From Comamonas testosteroni (GTDB lineage Bacteria > Pseudomonadota > Gammaproteobacteria > Burkholderiales > Burkholderiaceae_C), in the NCBI RefSeq assembly GCF_030505195.1, contig NZ_CP129672.1:3630501-3694500 (forward strand): DNA of 64,000 bases, read 5' to 3'. Shown here one piece after another: positions 8,557 to 17,595 of this stretch (its first letter is position 1; every line of letters begins with the position of its first letter). The translations under genes and the position numbers were made by a program. The notes below the pieces were generated by a model, which did no database searches, was not told where the DNA came from, and worked only from the letters and a program-made list of their open reading frames with translations.

Positions 8557-10464
8557 TTAAAACGTGAAGCCCAGACGCAGGTGCAGGCGCAACTGCTGCT
8601 CCTGTGCGCCCCAGGCGAGATCTGCTTGAATTGGGCCGACCGGGCTTTTCCAGCGAATGCCGGTGCCAAAACCGACGCGGGTGTAGATGCGGTTGATGTC
8701 ATCGCCCACGGTGCCGGCATCGATGAAGACGGCGTGCTCGAAGTCCTGCGTATTGCCCTTGATGGTGATGGGCCGTTGCCACTCCACGCTGCCCATGGCC
8801 AGATAGCGGCCCGCAATCACACGGCCGTTGTCGGTGCGAGCGCCAATCGATTGATAGCCGTAGCCGCGCACCGTGTTGTCGCCACCCGTCAGAAACATGA
8901 TGGTGGTGGGCAGATCCACATCTTTCTTGGCCATGACGGCGCCGATTCCCGCCTTGAGCTGCAGGCGGCTGTGGCGCCTGGTTTCCTCGTCACGCTCGCC
9001 CAGCGGTATCAGGCTGAGCCAGCGCCCAGTCAGGCGCCCGAACGGCGAGCGCTGCGGCGTCAGCGTGGTGCCGGCACCAGCCTCCAGGGCCAGGCCGAAG
9101 CCCGAGGTAGGCAGCAGATTGTTGTCGAAATAGCGAGCCGTCCAGCCATAGTTGGCCAGCAACGAGGAGGCACCGGGCGGCGCGCCTGCTCCCTGGGTCT
9201 TGGCGTAGTCGTACTGCAGGTACATATTGCGCTCTATGCGGTCTTCGGCCTTGGAGCGGCCAAAGCGCATCTGCGCACTGTTGGTGTAGAAGTCGCCTGC
9301 AGGCGCACGCTCGAGCTTGCCGCTGGCAAACCAGCGCCAGAGATCCTCTCCGGGAAGGCCGACCAGTTGCGTGGAGATCAGCGGGTTTTTCCTGTCCAGC
9401 TGTAGCTTGCTGACGGCACGCCAGTTCAGACCGGGCACCTTGTTGTAAGTGTGATCGATGGACAGGCGCGGTCCGGTGTCCGTGCTCAGGCCCACACCGA
9501 ACACCCATTTCTGCAGCTTGGCTTCGCGCACCTTGGCAATCACGGGCGAGGTGATGGCTGCCCCCTGATTCTTGCGCTGCTCGTCGCGCTCTGCTTCGGT
9601 CGCGGCCTGTTGCGGCGAATCGGCCAGGGAGAGAAATACCGAGTCGTAATAGCCGCTGCTGACCAGGCGCTGCTGCGCATCGAGCATGCTTTGCAAGTCA
9701 TATTCCTGACCTTCCGGCAGGCGCGCGATACGGGCCGTGCGCACCGGGTCGTAACGCTCGGCACCATCGATCTGCAGCGGACCGAACGTATAGGCAGGGC
9801 CGGGGGCATAGCTCACGCTGACTTGGGCCTGGTTGGTGTCTGCATCTACATCGGCCAGACTGCTATCGATGCGTGCCAGCGGGTAGCGGCGCTTTTGCAG
9901 CTCCTTGAGACCACCGCTCTTGGCGCTGCTCCAGGCCGATTGCGAGAACTGTTCGCCGGCCTGCAGCGGCCAGGTTTCCTCGATATGCAGGCGCTGTGAG
10001 GTTCCCAGCTCGTCGCTGGCATTGATGCCGGCAAAACGCACTTCGGATTTCTCAATGATGGTGGGTGGGCCCGGATCGACCTTGACCACCACTTTGCGCG
10101 GCGCTTCCTCCTCGGGGGTATCGGTCAGCTCGACAGTCACCGTAGGGCTGAAATAGCCCAGGGTGCCTATCAGCTCGCGCACGTTGGCATCGGTCGCGCC
10201 CAGCAGGCGCGTCAGCTCGCGGCGCTGCAGATCGGGTTGGTGGCGAAAACGCTTGAGCTCAAGATGCTGCTCCAGCAGCGCACGGACTTGTTTTGGGGCA
10301 TCGACTTCCAGCGTGAAGGCCGGCGGGCCGCTGGTATCGATGCCCATGGCTTCGGCTTCTTTGTCTTTGGGGGAAAGCAGGCTGCAGCCGCTGAGGAGCA
10401 AGGCGGCTCCCAAAAGCAAAGCCGGCCTCAAGGCCGGCTTTTTCAAGGGCAAGGTCTGGGGCAT
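8557..10464 (-). CDS. tamA: TamA, Omp85-family outer-membrane subunit
   Basis: A 635-residue protein with N-terminal POTRA domains (about residues 50-320) and a C-terminal 16-strand Omp85 barrel ending in LRLHLRLGFTF, with the terminal Phe that BAM recognises. The barrel has GVGLSTDTGPRL, GGDNTVRGYGYQSIG (the conserved VRGY/F of loop 6) and GFGTGIRWKSPVGPIQADLAW. It partners TamB. The N-terminus is odd: LLLSGC at residues 22-27 forms a lipobox, so this may be a lipid-anchored TamA. The frame tolerates a terminator-like hairpin at codons 7-15. It starts four bases after the VWA gene stop. Confidence 0.93.
   Translation of the reverse strand: MPQTLPLKKPALRPALLLGAALLLSGCSLLSPKDKEAEAMGIDTSGPPAFTLEVDAPKQVRALLEQHLELKRFRHQPDLQRRELTRLLGATDANVRELIGTLGYFSPTVTVELTDTPEEEAPRKVVVKVDPGPPTIIEKSEVRFAGINASDELGTSQRLHIEETWPLQAGEQFSQSAWSSAKSGGLKELQKRRYPLARIDSSLADVDADTNQAQVSVSYAPGPAYTFGPLQIDGAERYDPVRTARIARLPEGQEYDLQSMLDAQQRLVSSGYYDSVFLSLADSPQQAATEAERDEQRKNQGAAITSPVIAKVREAKLQKWVFGVGLSTDTGPRLSIDHTYNKVPGLNWRAVSKLQLDRKNPLISTQLVGLPGEDLWRWFASGKLERAPAGDFYTNSAQMRFGRSKAEDRIERNMYLQYDYAKTQGAGAPPGASSLLANYGWTARYFDNNLLPTSGFGLALEAGAGTTLTPQRSPFGRLTGRWLSLIPLGERDEETRRHSRLQLKAGIGAVMAKKDVDLPTTIMFLTGGDNTVRGYGYQSIGARTDNGRVIAGRYLAMGSVEWQRPITIKGNTQDFEHAVFIDAGTVGDDINRIYTRVGFGTGIRWKSPVGPIQADLAWGAQEQQLRLHLRLGFTF
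10419..10443. other. GC-rich hairpin inside the tamA 5' coding region
   Basis: AAGCCGGCC-TCAA-GGCCGGCTT forms a 9-bp perfect stem with a tetraloop, followed on the plus strand by TTTTT. On the tamA (minus) strand it falls within codons 7-15 and is followed by a T-rich stretch (GCTTTTGGG). It could be an attenuator between the VWA gene and tamA or a plus-strand (antisense) terminator. Confidence 0.5.
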
Positions 10465-10468
10465 GCCC

Positions 10469-11656
10469 CTATTTTGACAGCATGCGCATGGCGTCTTCCA
10501 AGCCTTTGAGCGACAAAGGGTACATGCGGTCTCCCATCAACTGCTGAATGATGCTGATGCTCTGGCGGTACTGCCATACGCCCTGTGGCTCCGGATTGAT
10601 CCAGGCAAAGTGCGGGAAGGCATTCGTCAGGCGCTGCAGCCACTCGGCACCGGGCTCCTCGTTCATGTACTCGACCGAGCCGCCGGGCTGCAGGATTTCA
10701 TAGGGGCTCATGGTCGCGTCGCCGACAAAGATCAGCTTGTAGTCCTTGTTGTACTTGCGAATGATGTCCCAGGTCGGAAATTTTTCGGCAAAGCGGCGGC
10801 GGTTGTTCTTCCACATGAAGTCGTAGACACAGTTGTGGAAGTAATAGAACTCCAGATGCTTGAGCTCGCTCTTCACGGCCGAGAACAGCTCCTCCACGCG
10901 CTGGATATGCTCGTCCATGGTGCCGCCCACGTCCATGAGCAGCAGCACTTTCACATTGTTATGCCGCTCGGGAATCATCTTGATGTCGAGATAACCCGCA
11001 TTGGCGGCCGTGGAGCGGATGGTGTCCGGCAGATCCAGCTCCAGCTCGCTGCCCTGGCGCGCAAACTTGCGCAGGCGGCGCAGAGCGACCTTGATGTTGC
11101 GCGTGCCCAGCTCCTGGGTGTCGTCATAGTCGCGGTAGGCTCGCTGCTCCCAGACCTTGACGGCGCTCTTGTTGCGGCCCGGCCCGCCAATGCGGATGCC
11201 CGCCGGGTTGTAGCCGCCATGACCGAAGGGGCTGGTGCCGCCCGTACCAATCCATTTGTTGCCGCCTTCGTGGCGCTCCTTTTGCTCCTCCAGACGCTTC
11301 TTGAGCGTCTCCATCAGCTCGTCCCAGCCCATGGCTTCGATCTTGGCCTTGTCCTCGGGGCTGAGCTCGCGCTCCAGAAGCTTTTGCAGCCAGTCCTGCG
11401 GAATTTCCTTGCTCAAGTCGGCCAGCATCTCCACGCCCTTGAAATAGGCGGAAAAAGCGCGGTCGTACTTGTCGTAGTGCTTCTCGTCCTTGACCAGAAT
11501 GGTTCGGCCCAGGTGATAGAAGTCGTCCAGGCTCCAGCGATCCTCGCTCTTGGGGCCGATGATGCCCGCGTCCAGTGCTTCCAGCAGAGCCAGAAACTCC
11601 TTGACCGACACAGGCAGTTTGGCGGCACGCAGGGTATAGAAGAAATCGATCAGCAT
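10469..11656 (-). CDS. VWA domain protein, CoxE-like
   Basis: A 395-residue cytoplasmic protein of the CoxE/VWA family. The N-terminus (MLIDFFYTLRAAKLPVSVKEFLALLEAL) is the typical CoxE-like opening; the middle is charged; a Rossmann-like VWA domain starts near residue 230 with KVLLLMDVGGTMDEH. This replaces the usual MIDAS DxSxS with DVGGT, so metal binding may be altered. Such proteins work with MoxR AAA+ ATPases as metal-centre insertion or remodelling chaperones; a MoxR gene lies 0.9 kb upstream on the same strand (12542-13384), separated by an acetyltransferase and a small membrane protein. The target is unknown. Confidence 0.85.
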   Translation of the reverse strand: MLIDFFYTLRAAKLPVSVKEFLALLEALDAGIIGPKSEDRWSLDDFYHLGRTILVKDEKHYDKYDRAFSAYFKGVEMLADLSKEIPQDWLQKLLERELSPEDKAKIEAMGWDELMETLKKRLEEQKERHEGGNKWIGTGGTSPFGHGGYNPAGIRIGGPGRNKSAVKVWEQRAYRDYDDTQELGTRNIKVALRRLRKFARQGSELELDLPDTIRSTAANAGYLDIKMIPERHNNVKVLLLMDVGGTMDEHIQRVEELFSAVKSELKHLEFYYFHNCVYDFMWKNNRRRFAEKFPTWDIIRKYNKDYKLIFVGDATMSPYEILQPGGSVEYMNEEPGAEWLQRLTNAFPHFAWINPEPQGVWQYRQSISIIQQLMGDRMYPLSLKGLEDAMRMLSK

Positions 11657-11674
11657 GAAAAATGCCTCCAGCGC

Positions 11675-12292
11675 TTATGCAGCGGGTGCATGCTGCTCCA
11701 GCAGGTAGAGCAGTTGTGCACGGGCTTCAGGCCATTCGCCGCTGCGCATGCTGTACATCACGGTGTCGCGAATCGTGCCGTCGCGGCGCAGCGCATGGCC
11801 GCGAATCACGCCATCCTTCTTGGCTCCCAGCCGCTCGATGGCGCGCTGGCTGGCGAAGTTGAAGTTGTCTGTGCGCCAGCCCACCACATGGCAGCCCAGC
11901 GTACCGAAGGCATGGGCCAGCAGCAGCAGCTTGGCCGAGGTGTTGACATGGGTGCGCTGCACGCTTTTGGCATACCAGGTGTAGCCAATCTCCACACGGC
12001 GAATGGCGGGCACGATGTCGTGATAGCTGGTGGTTCCCAGCACCTTGCCGCTGGCATCGTCAAGCACGGCGAATGCAAAGCGGTGGCCTTGGTCGCGGCC
12101 CAGCAGCGCGGTCTCGATATAGCTGCGCACCTCGCCAGGTTCGGGCACGGAAGTCACGCGAATCTTCCACAGCTCTCCATCGGCAGCGGCTGCGGCGAGG
12201 CCCGTCTCATGGCTCAGGTCCAGCGGCTCCAGCCGCACGCCGCGGTCGCGCAAAGTCACGGTTTCTACAAAAGTCATGGCTTGCTCACTCAA
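11675..12292 (-). CDS. GNAT-family N-acetyltransferase (RimJ/RimL-like)
   Basis: A 205-residue acetyltransferase. It has the family beginning VRLEPLDLSHETGLAAAAADGELWKI, the strand HRFAFAVLDDASGKVLGTTSYHDI, the VEIGYTWY signature followed by a region for acetyl-CoA binding, and FNFASQRAIERLGAKKDGVIRGHALRRDGTIRDTVMYSM at the C-terminus, all typical of the RimJ/RimL (ribosomal protein/small-molecule) subgroup. It overlaps the upstream 73-residue gene by four bases, implying translational coupling. The substrate cannot be read from sequence. Confidence 0.88.
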   Translation of the reverse strand: MSEQAMTFVETVTLRDRGVRLEPLDLSHETGLAAAAADGELWKIRVTSVPEPGEVRSYIETALLGRDQGHRFAFAVLDDASGKVLGTTSYHDIVPAIRRVEIGYTWYAKSVQRTHVNTSAKLLLLAHAFGTLGCHVVGWRTDNFNFASQRAIERLGAKKDGVIRGHALRRDGTIRDTVMYSMRSGEWPEARAQLLYLLEQHAPAA

Positions 12293-12510
12293 AGAGGTTT
12301 GCGCTTGCTGCGCCAGAATCGGGCCAGCTTGAGACCCAGTCCTCCACCCAGACCCACCATGGCGATGGCGGCAATGCTGCCAGCGCCATAACCCTGGGCG
12401 AACAGATCCAAGCCCAGTACATTGGACAGGCCCCAGCCCAGCAGGGCGCCGCCCACAAAGCCGACGGCGTCGGAGCCGCCTTCCAGCAGCAGTTGTTGTG
12501 CGGTGCTCAT
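12289..12510 (-). CDS. small Gly-rich membrane protein
   Basis: A 73-residue protein with one or two Gly-rich hydrophobic helices (about residues 15-30 and 40-60: AVGFVGGALLGWGL, GSIAAIAMVGLGGGLGLKL) and a basic cytoplasmic tail RFWRSKRKPL. It overlaps the acetyltransferase by four bases and follows moxR by 31 bases, so it is in the moxR-coxE operon. I know no function. Confidence 0.65.
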   Translation of the reverse strand: MSTAQQLLLEGGSDAVGFVGGALLGWGLSNVLGLDLFAQGYGAGSIAAIAMVGLGGGLGLKLARFWRSKRKPL

Positions 12511-12541
12511 GGGCTGTGTCTCCTCGGTTTTTGATGTCGGC

Positions 12542-13384
12542 TCAGCGATTGCGCTGGTTCATGAAGACCAGCTTTTCAAACAGGCTCATATCCTGTTCGT
12601 TCTTGAGCAAGGCGCCAACCAGGGGGGGCACGCTGACCTTGCCTTCCTCGGATTGCAGGGCCGATGCAGGAATTTCCTCGGCGACCAGCAGCTTGAGCCA
12701 GTCGATCAGCTCGCTGGTCGAAGGCTTTTTCTTGAGGCCGGGCAGATTGCGCACATCGTAGAAGACCTTCATGGCCGCGTTCAGCAACTCGCCCTGCAGC
12801 TTGGGGAAGTGCACGGCCACGATCTGGCGCATGGTGTCGGCATCGGGGAACTTGATGTAGTGGAAAAAGCAGCGGCGCAAAAATGCGTCAGGCAGTTCCT
12901 TTTCGTTGTTCGAGGTGATGAAGACCAGCGGGCGGTGCTTGGCGCGGATCATCTCGTGGGTCTCGTAGCAATAGAACTCCATGCGATCGATCTCGCGCAG
13001 CAAGTCGTTGGGGAACTCGATGTCGGCCTTGTCGATCTCGTCGATCAGCAGGGCCACAGGGCGTTCCGCAGTGAAAGCCTGCCAGAGCACGCCCTTGACG
13101 ATGTAGTTGTGAATGTCCTTGACGCGCTCGTCTCCCAGCTGTGAGTCGCGCAGACGGCTCACGGCGTCGTACTCGTAAAGGCCTTGCTGGGCCTTGGTGG
13201 TCGACTTGATGTGCCACTGCAGCAGTGGCATGTCCAGCGCCTGAGCCACTTCCTCGGCCAGCATGGTCTTGCCCGTGCCGGGCTCGCCCTTGATGAGCAG
13301 AGGGCGCTGCAGGGTAGCGGCAGCGTTGACGGCCAGCATCAGATCTTGCGTGGCCACGTATTTGTCGGAACCTTGAAACTTCAT
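12542..13384 (-). CDS. MoxR-family AAA+ ATPase
   Basis: A 280-residue MoxR ATPase starting at MKFQGSDKYVAT; the open frame extends 59 codons upstream but that part is not protein-like and overlaps the promoter of the divergent cytochrome gene. Walker A is GEPGTGKT (about residues 33-40), Walker B is VALLIDEIDKAD (about 105-116), and sensor 1 is VFITSNNEKELPDAFLRRC. MoxR ATPases pair with VWA proteins as chaperones for cofactor insertion; the CoxE-like partner lies downstream in the same strand cluster. Confidence 0.92.
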   Translation of the reverse strand: MKFQGSDKYVATQDLMLAVNAAATLQRPLLIKGEPGTGKTMLAEEVAQALDMPLLQWHIKSTTKAQQGLYEYDAVSRLRDSQLGDERVKDIHNYIVKGVLWQAFTAERPVALLIDEIDKADIEFPNDLLREIDRMEFYCYETHEMIRAKHRPLVFITSNNEKELPDAFLRRCFFHYIKFPDADTMRQIVAVHFPKLQGELLNAAMKVFYDVRNLPGLKKKPSTSELIDWLKLLVAEEIPASALQSEEGKVSVPPLVGALLKNEQDMSLFEKLVFMNQRNR

Positions 13385-13500
13385 GGGCGGTATCAGCGTA
13401 AGTATTGATAAGCGTGCGAAATTCTCACTGCCATAATCGTTTGCACTGCAGCAAGGCATTTGAGCACCCGTCTGAACTCTTGAAGGATTGTGCGCGCAAA

Positions 13501-14163
13501 ATGATAAAAACTTGGACCACGGTATTGGCAGTAGTTGTCGCATCAGTGACCGGCGCGGCAAACGCCCAGGCTGTCAAGGGCGATGCAAAGGCCGGCGAAG
13601 GCAAGATCGCCATGTGCATAGGCTGTCATGGCATCGCCGGTTATCAGGCCAGCTTCCCTGAGGTTTACAAGGTGCCGATGATCGGCGGGCAGAACGAGGC
13701 CTATATCGTCTCGGCTCTGAATGCCTATAAAAAAGGCGAACGAAAACACCCTACCATGCGTGGCATTGCCGACTCGCTGAGCGAGCAGGACATGGCCGAT
13801 GTGGCGGCCTTCTATGCAGGTCATGGCAAGGCCAAGGATGGCAAGGCCAAGGAGGCGAACCCTGCTGTCACGGCGCTGCTGCAAAAAGGTGCCTGCTTCT
13901 CCTGTCACGGTGAAGGATTTTCAAAACCCATTGACCCGTCCTATCCCAAGGTGGCAGGGCAGTATTCGGACTATGTTTTCCGCGCGTTGCAGTCCTATAG
14001 AACCGATGGCAATCCGCTCATCGGGCGCAGCAATGGCGTGATGGCCGGCATTGCCAAGCAGTTCAAGAGTGACGAACTGCAGCAGCTCGCCAAGTACATC
14101 GGTAGCCTGGACAGCGAGATGCAGGTAGTGGCGCAGCCGCACTTCCGCCTGGGCCAGAAATAG
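13501..14163 (+). CDS. dihaem cytochrome c, c4/c553 type
   Basis: A 220-residue periplasmic electron carrier. A Sec signal peptide ends near AANAQA (residue 24). Two class I domains follow, each with a haem c site: CIGCH (residues 39-43) and CFSCH (132-136). Candidate axial Met residues are PTMRGIA and SNGVMAGIA. The start MIKTWTT is preferred to an upstream in-frame codon because the signal peptide begins there. Cytochrome c4 proteins commonly feed electrons from bc1 to haem-copper oxidases; no partner is adjacent, and a strong terminator follows, so it looks monocistronic. Confidence 0.9.
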   Translation: MIKTWTTVLAVVVASVTGAANAQAVKGDAKAGEGKIAMCIGCHGIAGYQASFPEVYKVPMIGGQNEAYIVSALNAYKKGERKHPTMRGIADSLSEQDMADVAAFYAGHGKAKDGKAKEANPAVTALLQKGACFSCHGEGFSKPIDPSYPKVAGQYSDYVFRALQSYRTDGNPLIGRSNGVMAGIAKQFKSDELQQLAKYIGSLDSEMQVVAQPHFRLGQK

Positions 14164-14180
14164 ACCTTGTTTCAGAAAAA

Positions 14181-14214
14181 GCAAAAGCCCGTGAAGACGG
14201 GCTTTTGCTTTTTC
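14181..14214 (+). terminator. intrinsic terminator after cytochrome c
   Basis: A perfect 12-bp stem GCAAAAGCCCGT / ACGGGCTTTTGC with a four-base loop, followed by a T-run, begins 18 bases after the cytochrome stop codon. Confidence 0.9.
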
Positions 14215-14321
14215 TCAACTGGAGGTAGCTCAGGGGCCCTGTACCCGGGGCTTGGAGGATACAGAGCAGGAACCCACCTGCAGCGATTGTGTCATCTCCC
14301 CGCCGGAGGCTGCACAGCACA

Positions 14322-14774
14322 TCAGGGGGTACTTTTAAAACTGCCGTCGGTGGTGGCCAGACGCTGAACTCCGGCGACATACGCCTCACCATCGGGCGGG
14401 CGTCCCGAGCGTTGGCTTTCCCAGAGCATCTGGCCCAGACATTCCATGGCGGCGTGATGGGCGTCATGCAGATCACGCTTTCTGGTCAACAGTTCCACGG
14501 CCTGGCGTATGCCGCGTGGCGAGTCCACGCTGCACTGCTCGCTGATGGACAGATGCATGGACAGGTGCAGAAACGGGTTGGTACGCTCGGTCTCCGCGTC
14601 GTAGTTACGCGCCACGGCGGCATCCACGTCGGAGAGCTCGTCGAAGTACTCGGGGTGCTCGTCTATCCACAGGCTGGCCAGCGTCTCGATGGCCTCCATG
14701 GGCGCGCCGCTGATCATCTTGGCGCGCACACTGCAAAAAAATCGCCGTACGTCGGCTTGACTCGGGTTGAACAT
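14322..14774 (-). CDS. DUF1841 family protein
   Basis: A 150-residue protein opening MFNPSQADVRRFFCSVRAK, then WIDEHPEYFDEL, NPFLHLSMHLSISEQ and DAHHAAMECLGQMLWESQRSGRPPDGEAYV, the hallmarks of DUF1841, a small alpha-helical family of beta/gammaproteobacteria with unknown function. The conserved His/Glu set (HLSMHLSISEQ, HDAHHAAMECL) suggests a metal site by inference only. The start is 16 bases below the Kef-type antiporter stop, so the two are probably co-transcribed. Confidence 0.88.
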   Translation of the reverse strand: MFNPSQADVRRFFCSVRAKMISGAPMEAIETLASLWIDEHPEYFDELSDVDAAVARNYDAETERTNPFLHLSMHLSISEQCSVDSPRGIRQAVELLTRKRDLHDAHHAAMECLGQMLWESQRSGRPPDGEAYVAGVQRLATTDGSFKSTP

Positions 14775-14790
14775 GATGGCGCGCAGCGTA

Positions 14791-16683
14791 TCACGGCTGC
14801 CGGGCATCAGCCGGACTGTGGTCTTGCTCGCTGGCCGGGATGGTATCCGGTGTCTCTGCGTTGCCAGCCAGGAGGTCGGCACGCTCCTTGGCCATTTGCT
14901 CCACCAGTTGCTGGCGGCCTTGCTTGGCCACCGCAATCAGCTGGTTCTTGTCCTTGTAGTGCGGGTACATGCGCTCGGCCAGTGCCAGATTGTGCTCCCT
15001 GAAGCGTGCCGTGATGCGTTTGGCCTCGGCCGGACTCTGACCTAACAGCTCCAGCACCGACTGGGCCGAGATCAGGCTGGACTCGAACACTTCACGCTGG
15101 GCATGCGCCACACCCAGGTCGCGCAGTTGGAACCAGTGATTGAGATCCCGGGTGCGGGCCACGATCTCCAGGTTGGGGAAATGCTTGCGTACCTGGCTGG
15201 CTATCTTGAGGGACTGCTCGGGAGTGTCGACGGCAATCACCAGCACATGAGCCTTGGCTGCGCCTGCAATGCGCAGCAGATCCATGCGAGTGGCATCGCC
15301 GTAAAACACCCGGTGGCCATAGATCTGCGCGGCCTCCAGCATTTCCACGCTATGGTCCAGGATGGTCGGGCGTATGCCCTGAGCCAGCAACACGCGAGCC
15401 ACGATCTGGCCGTAGCGGCCGAAGCCGGCAATGATGATGGGCGAGTCCTGAGGCTCGGAGATCTCTTCGGCCTTGTCGGAGCCGCATTCCTCATCCGTGA
15501 TGGTGGAAAAGCGGCGCAGCAGCAGTTTGTCCAGCAGCACCAGCAGCAGCGGGCCCAACAGCATCGACAGAGCCACGGCCGCAACCAGCATGGACGAGAC
15601 GCTGTGGCGAAACACCTTGTACTGCGCCGCCGTCTGAAACACCACAAAGGCGAATTCCCCGCCTTGTGCCAGCATCAGCGTGAACACCGGGCGTTCGCGC
15701 CAGGGAATCTGCATGAATTTGGCCAAGCCGAAGATCATCACTGCCTTCAGTGCAATAAAGCCCGTCACCATGGCGGCCATGGCCCAGGGAGACTGGAGGA
15801 TGACGCCAAAGTCAATGCTCATGCCCACAGCCATGAAGAACAGGCCCAGCAGCAGCCCTTTGAACGGCTCGATATTGGTTTCCAGCTCGCTGCGGTATTC
15901 GCTGTCGGCCAGCAGCACGCCGGCAAGGAAGGCACCCAGCGCCATGGACAGGCCCACCTGTGTCATCAGCATGGCAATGCCTACGACCAACAACAAGGAA
16001 GTGGCGGTAAAGATCTCGGGGGTCTTGCTGCGCGCAATCCAGCGTAGCAGAGGTTGCAGCAGCAGGCGGCCGCCGATGATGACGGCGCCAATCGTGCCCA
16101 CGGTCTTGAGAATGGCCAGCCAGACATGGCTGTCACCGTGGCTTGCATGGGCGGCCTTGTAAGCGCCGAGAATCGGAATCAGCGCCAGGATGGGGATGGC
16201 CGCCACGTCCTGGAACAGCAAGATGGAGAAGGCGGCCTGTCCGCTGGGAGTACGCATCAGATTGCGCTCGGCCATGATCTGCAGGCAGACAGCGGTAGAC
16301 GACAGTGCCAGGCCCATGCCCGCAATCAGGCTGACGCGCCAGGACAGACCGAAGGCCCAGGCGGCCAGAAACAGAATGCCGGTGCAGACCACCATTTGCG
16401 CCATGCCCCAGCCAAAGATCGGTCGCCGCAGCTCCCAGAGGCGCTTGGGCTGCAACTCAAGTCCGATCACGAACAGCATCAGCACCACGCCAAATTCGGC
16501 AAAGTGCAGGATGTCGTCCACATTGCGCACCAGGCCAAAACCCCAGGGGCCCATGGCAATGCCGGCGCCCAGGTAGCCGATGATGGCTCCCAGGCCCAGG
16601 GCTCTGGCGATGGGGACGGCCAGAACCGCCGCCGTAAGATAGATGAAGCCGTAAGTCAGCCAGATGGGAGAGCCGTGTTCCAT
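14791..16683 (-). CDS. Kef-type CPA2 monovalent cation:proton antiporter
   Basis: A 630-residue inner-membrane protein. Residues 1-390 hold about 12 hydrophobic helices of the Na+/H+ exchanger fold (LGLGAIIGYLGAGIAMGPWG, FAEFGVVLMLFVIGLELQP, LFQDVAAIPILALIP, FFMAVGMSIDF). A cytosolic RCK/TrkA-N domain follows near residue 410 (IIIAGFGRYGQIVARVLL, GDATRMDLLRIAGA) and a charged tail. This fits KefB/KefC, the glutathione-gated K+ efflux systems, at about their usual length. No ancillary KefF/KefG gene is adjacent. The start MEHGSPIW is chosen over a 50-codon upstream extension. Confidence 0.9.
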   Translation of the reverse strand: MEHGSPIWLTYGFIYLTAAVLAVPIARALGLGAIIGYLGAGIAMGPWGFGLVRNVDDILHFAEFGVVLMLFVIGLELQPKRLWELRRPIFGWGMAQMVVCTGILFLAAWAFGLSWRVSLIAGMGLALSSTAVCLQIMAERNLMRTPSGQAAFSILLFQDVAAIPILALIPILGAYKAAHASHGDSHVWLAILKTVGTIGAVIIGGRLLLQPLLRWIARSKTPEIFTATSLLLVVGIAMLMTQVGLSMALGAFLAGVLLADSEYRSELETNIEPFKGLLLGLFFMAVGMSIDFGVILQSPWAMAAMVTGFIALKAVMIFGLAKFMQIPWRERPVFTLMLAQGGEFAFVVFQTAAQYKVFRHSVSSMLVAAVALSMLLGPLLLVLLDKLLLRRFSTITDEECGSDKAEEISEPQDSPIIIAGFGRYGQIVARVLLAQGIRPTILDHSVEMLEAAQIYGHRVFYGDATRMDLLRIAGAAKAHVLVIAVDTPEQSLKIASQVRKHFPNLEIVARTRDLNHWFQLRDLGVAHAQREVFESSLISAQSVLELLGQSPAEAKRITARFREHNLALAERMYPHYKDKNQLIAVAKQGRQQLVEQMAKERADLLAGNAETPDTIPASEQDHSPADARQP

Positions 16684-16887
16684 GGGAATGTTATGTGGTG
16701 TTAACCCTAGAAAGATTCCATTTTGGCACCCGCAGCCAGGCGTCAGATTTTTGACAGAAAGAAAAAAGGCACGAATGGTTATCTCGTGCTTATAGCGCCT
16801 GGTCAACCATGCGTCTGCAAGTTGACAGCGCAACTTTTAAGATAGGTGCTTTGTGACTGGCGCTGAAGATCGGCGTTTGGAGTGAGT

Positions 16888-17520
16888 ATGGATCTGCACA
16901 CCTGGTTTGCTTTTTTTGTGGCCTCCTGGATCATCGCGGTCTCCCCGGGGTCGGGGGCTGTGCTGTCCATGAGTCATGGCCTGTCCTACGGTGTGCGCAA
17001 GACCAGCGCCACCATCATGGGTCTGCAACTCGGGCTGCTGCTCATCTTGTTGATAGCAGGTGCCGGCGTGGGCTCGCTGCTCATGGCGTCCGAGTGGGCC
17101 TTCAATGCCGTCAAGATCGTGGGCGCTGGCTATCTGATCTATCTGGGCATCAGCCAGTGGCGTTCGGGCGGCTCGCCGCTGGCTGCGCAAGAGGCGGTGC
17201 CCGAGGCCAGTCTCAAAAAGCGCGTGCTGACGGGCTTTCTGACCAATGCCACCAATCCCAAGGGCATCATCTTCATGGTCGCCGTGCTGCCCCAGTTCAT
17301 GACCACCAGCCGTCCTCTGGCCCCTCAGTTGGCCATTCTGGCCGTGACCATGCTGGCCGTGGACACCACGGTGATGCATAGCTATGCCGCAGGTGCCAGC
17401 GCCTTGCGTGGCCTGATGCGCAGCGCACGCGCCATGCGCAATCAGAACCGCGTGTTCGGCGGCCTGCTGATGGCCGTGGGCACAGGCCTGTTTTTTGTTC
17501 AGCGCTCCAGCGAAGCCTGA
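16888..17520 (+). CDS. LysE/RhtB-family amino-acid exporter
   Basis: A 210-residue membrane protein with six predicted helices. It starts MDLHTWFAFFVASWIIAVSPGSGAVLSMSHGLSYGVR, the family signature (SPGP/SPGS followed by G-x3-G), and has GAGYLIYLGISQWR and GFLTNATNPKGIIFMVAVLPQF. GGAG lies five bases upstream of this ATG; a GTG two codons earlier is an alternative. LysE/RhtB proteins export amino acids or homoserine lactones by proton antiport; the substrate is unknown. Confidence 0.9.
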   Translation: MDLHTWFAFFVASWIIAVSPGSGAVLSMSHGLSYGVRKTSATIMGLQLGLLLILLIAGAGVGSLLMASEWAFNAVKIVGAGYLIYLGISQWRSGGSPLAAQEAVPEASLKKRVLTGFLTNATNPKGIIFMVAVLPQFMTTSRPLAPQLAILAVTMLAVDTTVMHSYAAGASALRGLMRSARAMRNQNRVFGGLLMAVGTGLFFVQRSSEA

Positions 17521-17595
17521 GCTGCTTTGAAAAGCATAGCTGCCAGCATATGAATACATTGAGCCAGCGGCATATTTGATCGACTCATCTAGGGT

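Noticed and set aside
10610..12391. 593-codon plus-strand frame opposite the CoxE-like and GNAT genes
   Set aside because: It is antisense to genes with clear motifs; no protein family resemblance.
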